Assembly: GCA_003134755.1 (NCBI GenBank)
Contig: PLCK01000219.1
Span: 8,423-13,487, forward strand
DNA length: 5,065 bases
DNA from: Actinomycetota bacterium
GTDB taxonomy: Bacteria > Actinomycetota > Actinomycetes > Acidothermales > Acidothermaceae
Reading direction: 5' to 3'
Positions 4,750 through 5,065 of this stretch are shown here, in pieces. Within the stretch, counting starts at the first letter, position 1. Every line of letters starts with the position of its first letter. The notes under the pieces were generated by a model that saw only the letters and a list, made by a program, of their open reading frames with translations, did no database searches and was not told the origin of the DNA. Made by a program: the position numbers and the translations under genes.

Positions 4750-5065
4750 CCGCGATGGAGCACGATGTGCAGCCCGGCGGCGGCGAGGACGACACTCCGC
4801 TGCTGAAGGCACGCGGGCTGGTCAAGCGCTACGGACACCTCAGCGCGCTAGACGGCGCGGACTTCGACCTGATGCGCGGTGAGATCCTCGCAGTCATCGG
4901 CGACAACGGCGCCGGCAAGTCGACCCTCATCAAGATCCTCTCCGGCGCTATCACCCCTGACGATGGCACGGTCGAGCTCGACGGCCGGCCGGTCCGCTTC
5001 ACCAGCCCGCTCGACGCGCGCCGCGTTGGCATCGAGACCGTCTACCAGGACCTCGCCCTGGCCGA
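4746..5065 (+). CDS. frcA: FrcA-like sugar ABC transporter ATPase (5' part, cut by window end)
   Basis: The first 106 codons of an ATP-binding subunit. ATG 4746 overlaps the permease stop; a second ATG three codons later (4755) is an alternative, and neither has an obvious ribosome-binding site beyond coupling. After a short acidic leader (residues 5-18), RGLVKRYG gives the A-loop Tyr29. Walker A is GDNGAGKST (52-60) and the Q-loop glutamine is Gln101 in VYQDLALA. The signature motif, Walker B and H-loop lie beyond the window. GDNGAGKSTLIKILSGA with VYQDLALA is typical of the single-domain FrcA-type ATPases of carbohydrate transporters, in contrast to the double-domain RbsA type. The missing 3' end cannot confirm the single-domain length. 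The protein energises sugar import from the cytoplasmic side. Confidence 0.92.
   Translation, partial: MTAMEHDVQPGGGEDDTPLLKARGLVKRYGHLSALDGADFDLMRGEILAVIGDNGAGKSTLIKILSGAITPDDGTVELDGRPVRFTSPLDARRVGIETVYQDLALA

Noticed and set aside
3823..4812. Long minus-strand open frame (329 codons) opposite the permease
   Set aside because: It mirrors the permease through high GC content; its product is Arg/Asp/His-rich without domains, while the plus strand has clear family motifs.

Overview
The window is high-GC DNA with GTG starts, G/C-rich third codon positions and tightly packed, start-stop overlapping genes, as in an actinobacterium. The C-X2-C zinc-site protein directly behind fdhD resembles a family I know from Streptomyces and relatives. 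Genus and species cannot be read from this stretch.

Layout: (1) 1-171 is the C-terminal end of fdhD, overlapping by ATGA a small zinc-binding-type protein (168-488). (2) A small hypothetical gene (498-824, minus) converges on it; both stop codons lie in one short hairpin. (3) 825-1092 has no gene I can support, only hairpins and a possible decayed gene start. (4) 1093-1827 (minus) is a classical short-chain dehydrogenase/reductase (SDR). (5) 1828-2444 is a 617-bp divergent control region. (6) 2445 to the window end is a sugar ABC transporter operon in the order binding lipoprotein, permease, ATPase. All three resemble the fructose-type FrcB-FrcC-FrcA system; the ATPase is cut by the window edge.

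The control region is the most interesting part. The stretch upstream of the SDR, including its ribosome-binding site and about the first ten codons, occurs again in inverted orientation upstream of the transporter. The arms are about 260 bp each and diverged: roughly 85% identical in the part I aligned base by base and weaker towards the centre. From the proximal operator through the start codon they are identical. Each arm carries the same two palindromes of the form GCAA-WCGG-TTGC, a typical LacI-family operator shape. Between the arms, on the minus strand, is a broken LacI-type helix-turn-helix reading frame whose conserved Leu-Gly-Tyr position has become an in-frame TAG.

Reading: one LacI-type repressor probably controls both the SDR and the transporter, giving coordinated uptake and oxidation of a sugar or sugar derivative. 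The local regulator gene is dead, so a functional copy would have to lie elsewhere. The transporter's strongest translation start appears to have been copied from an SDR gene, which leaves a chimeric leader in front of the lipoprotein signal peptide.
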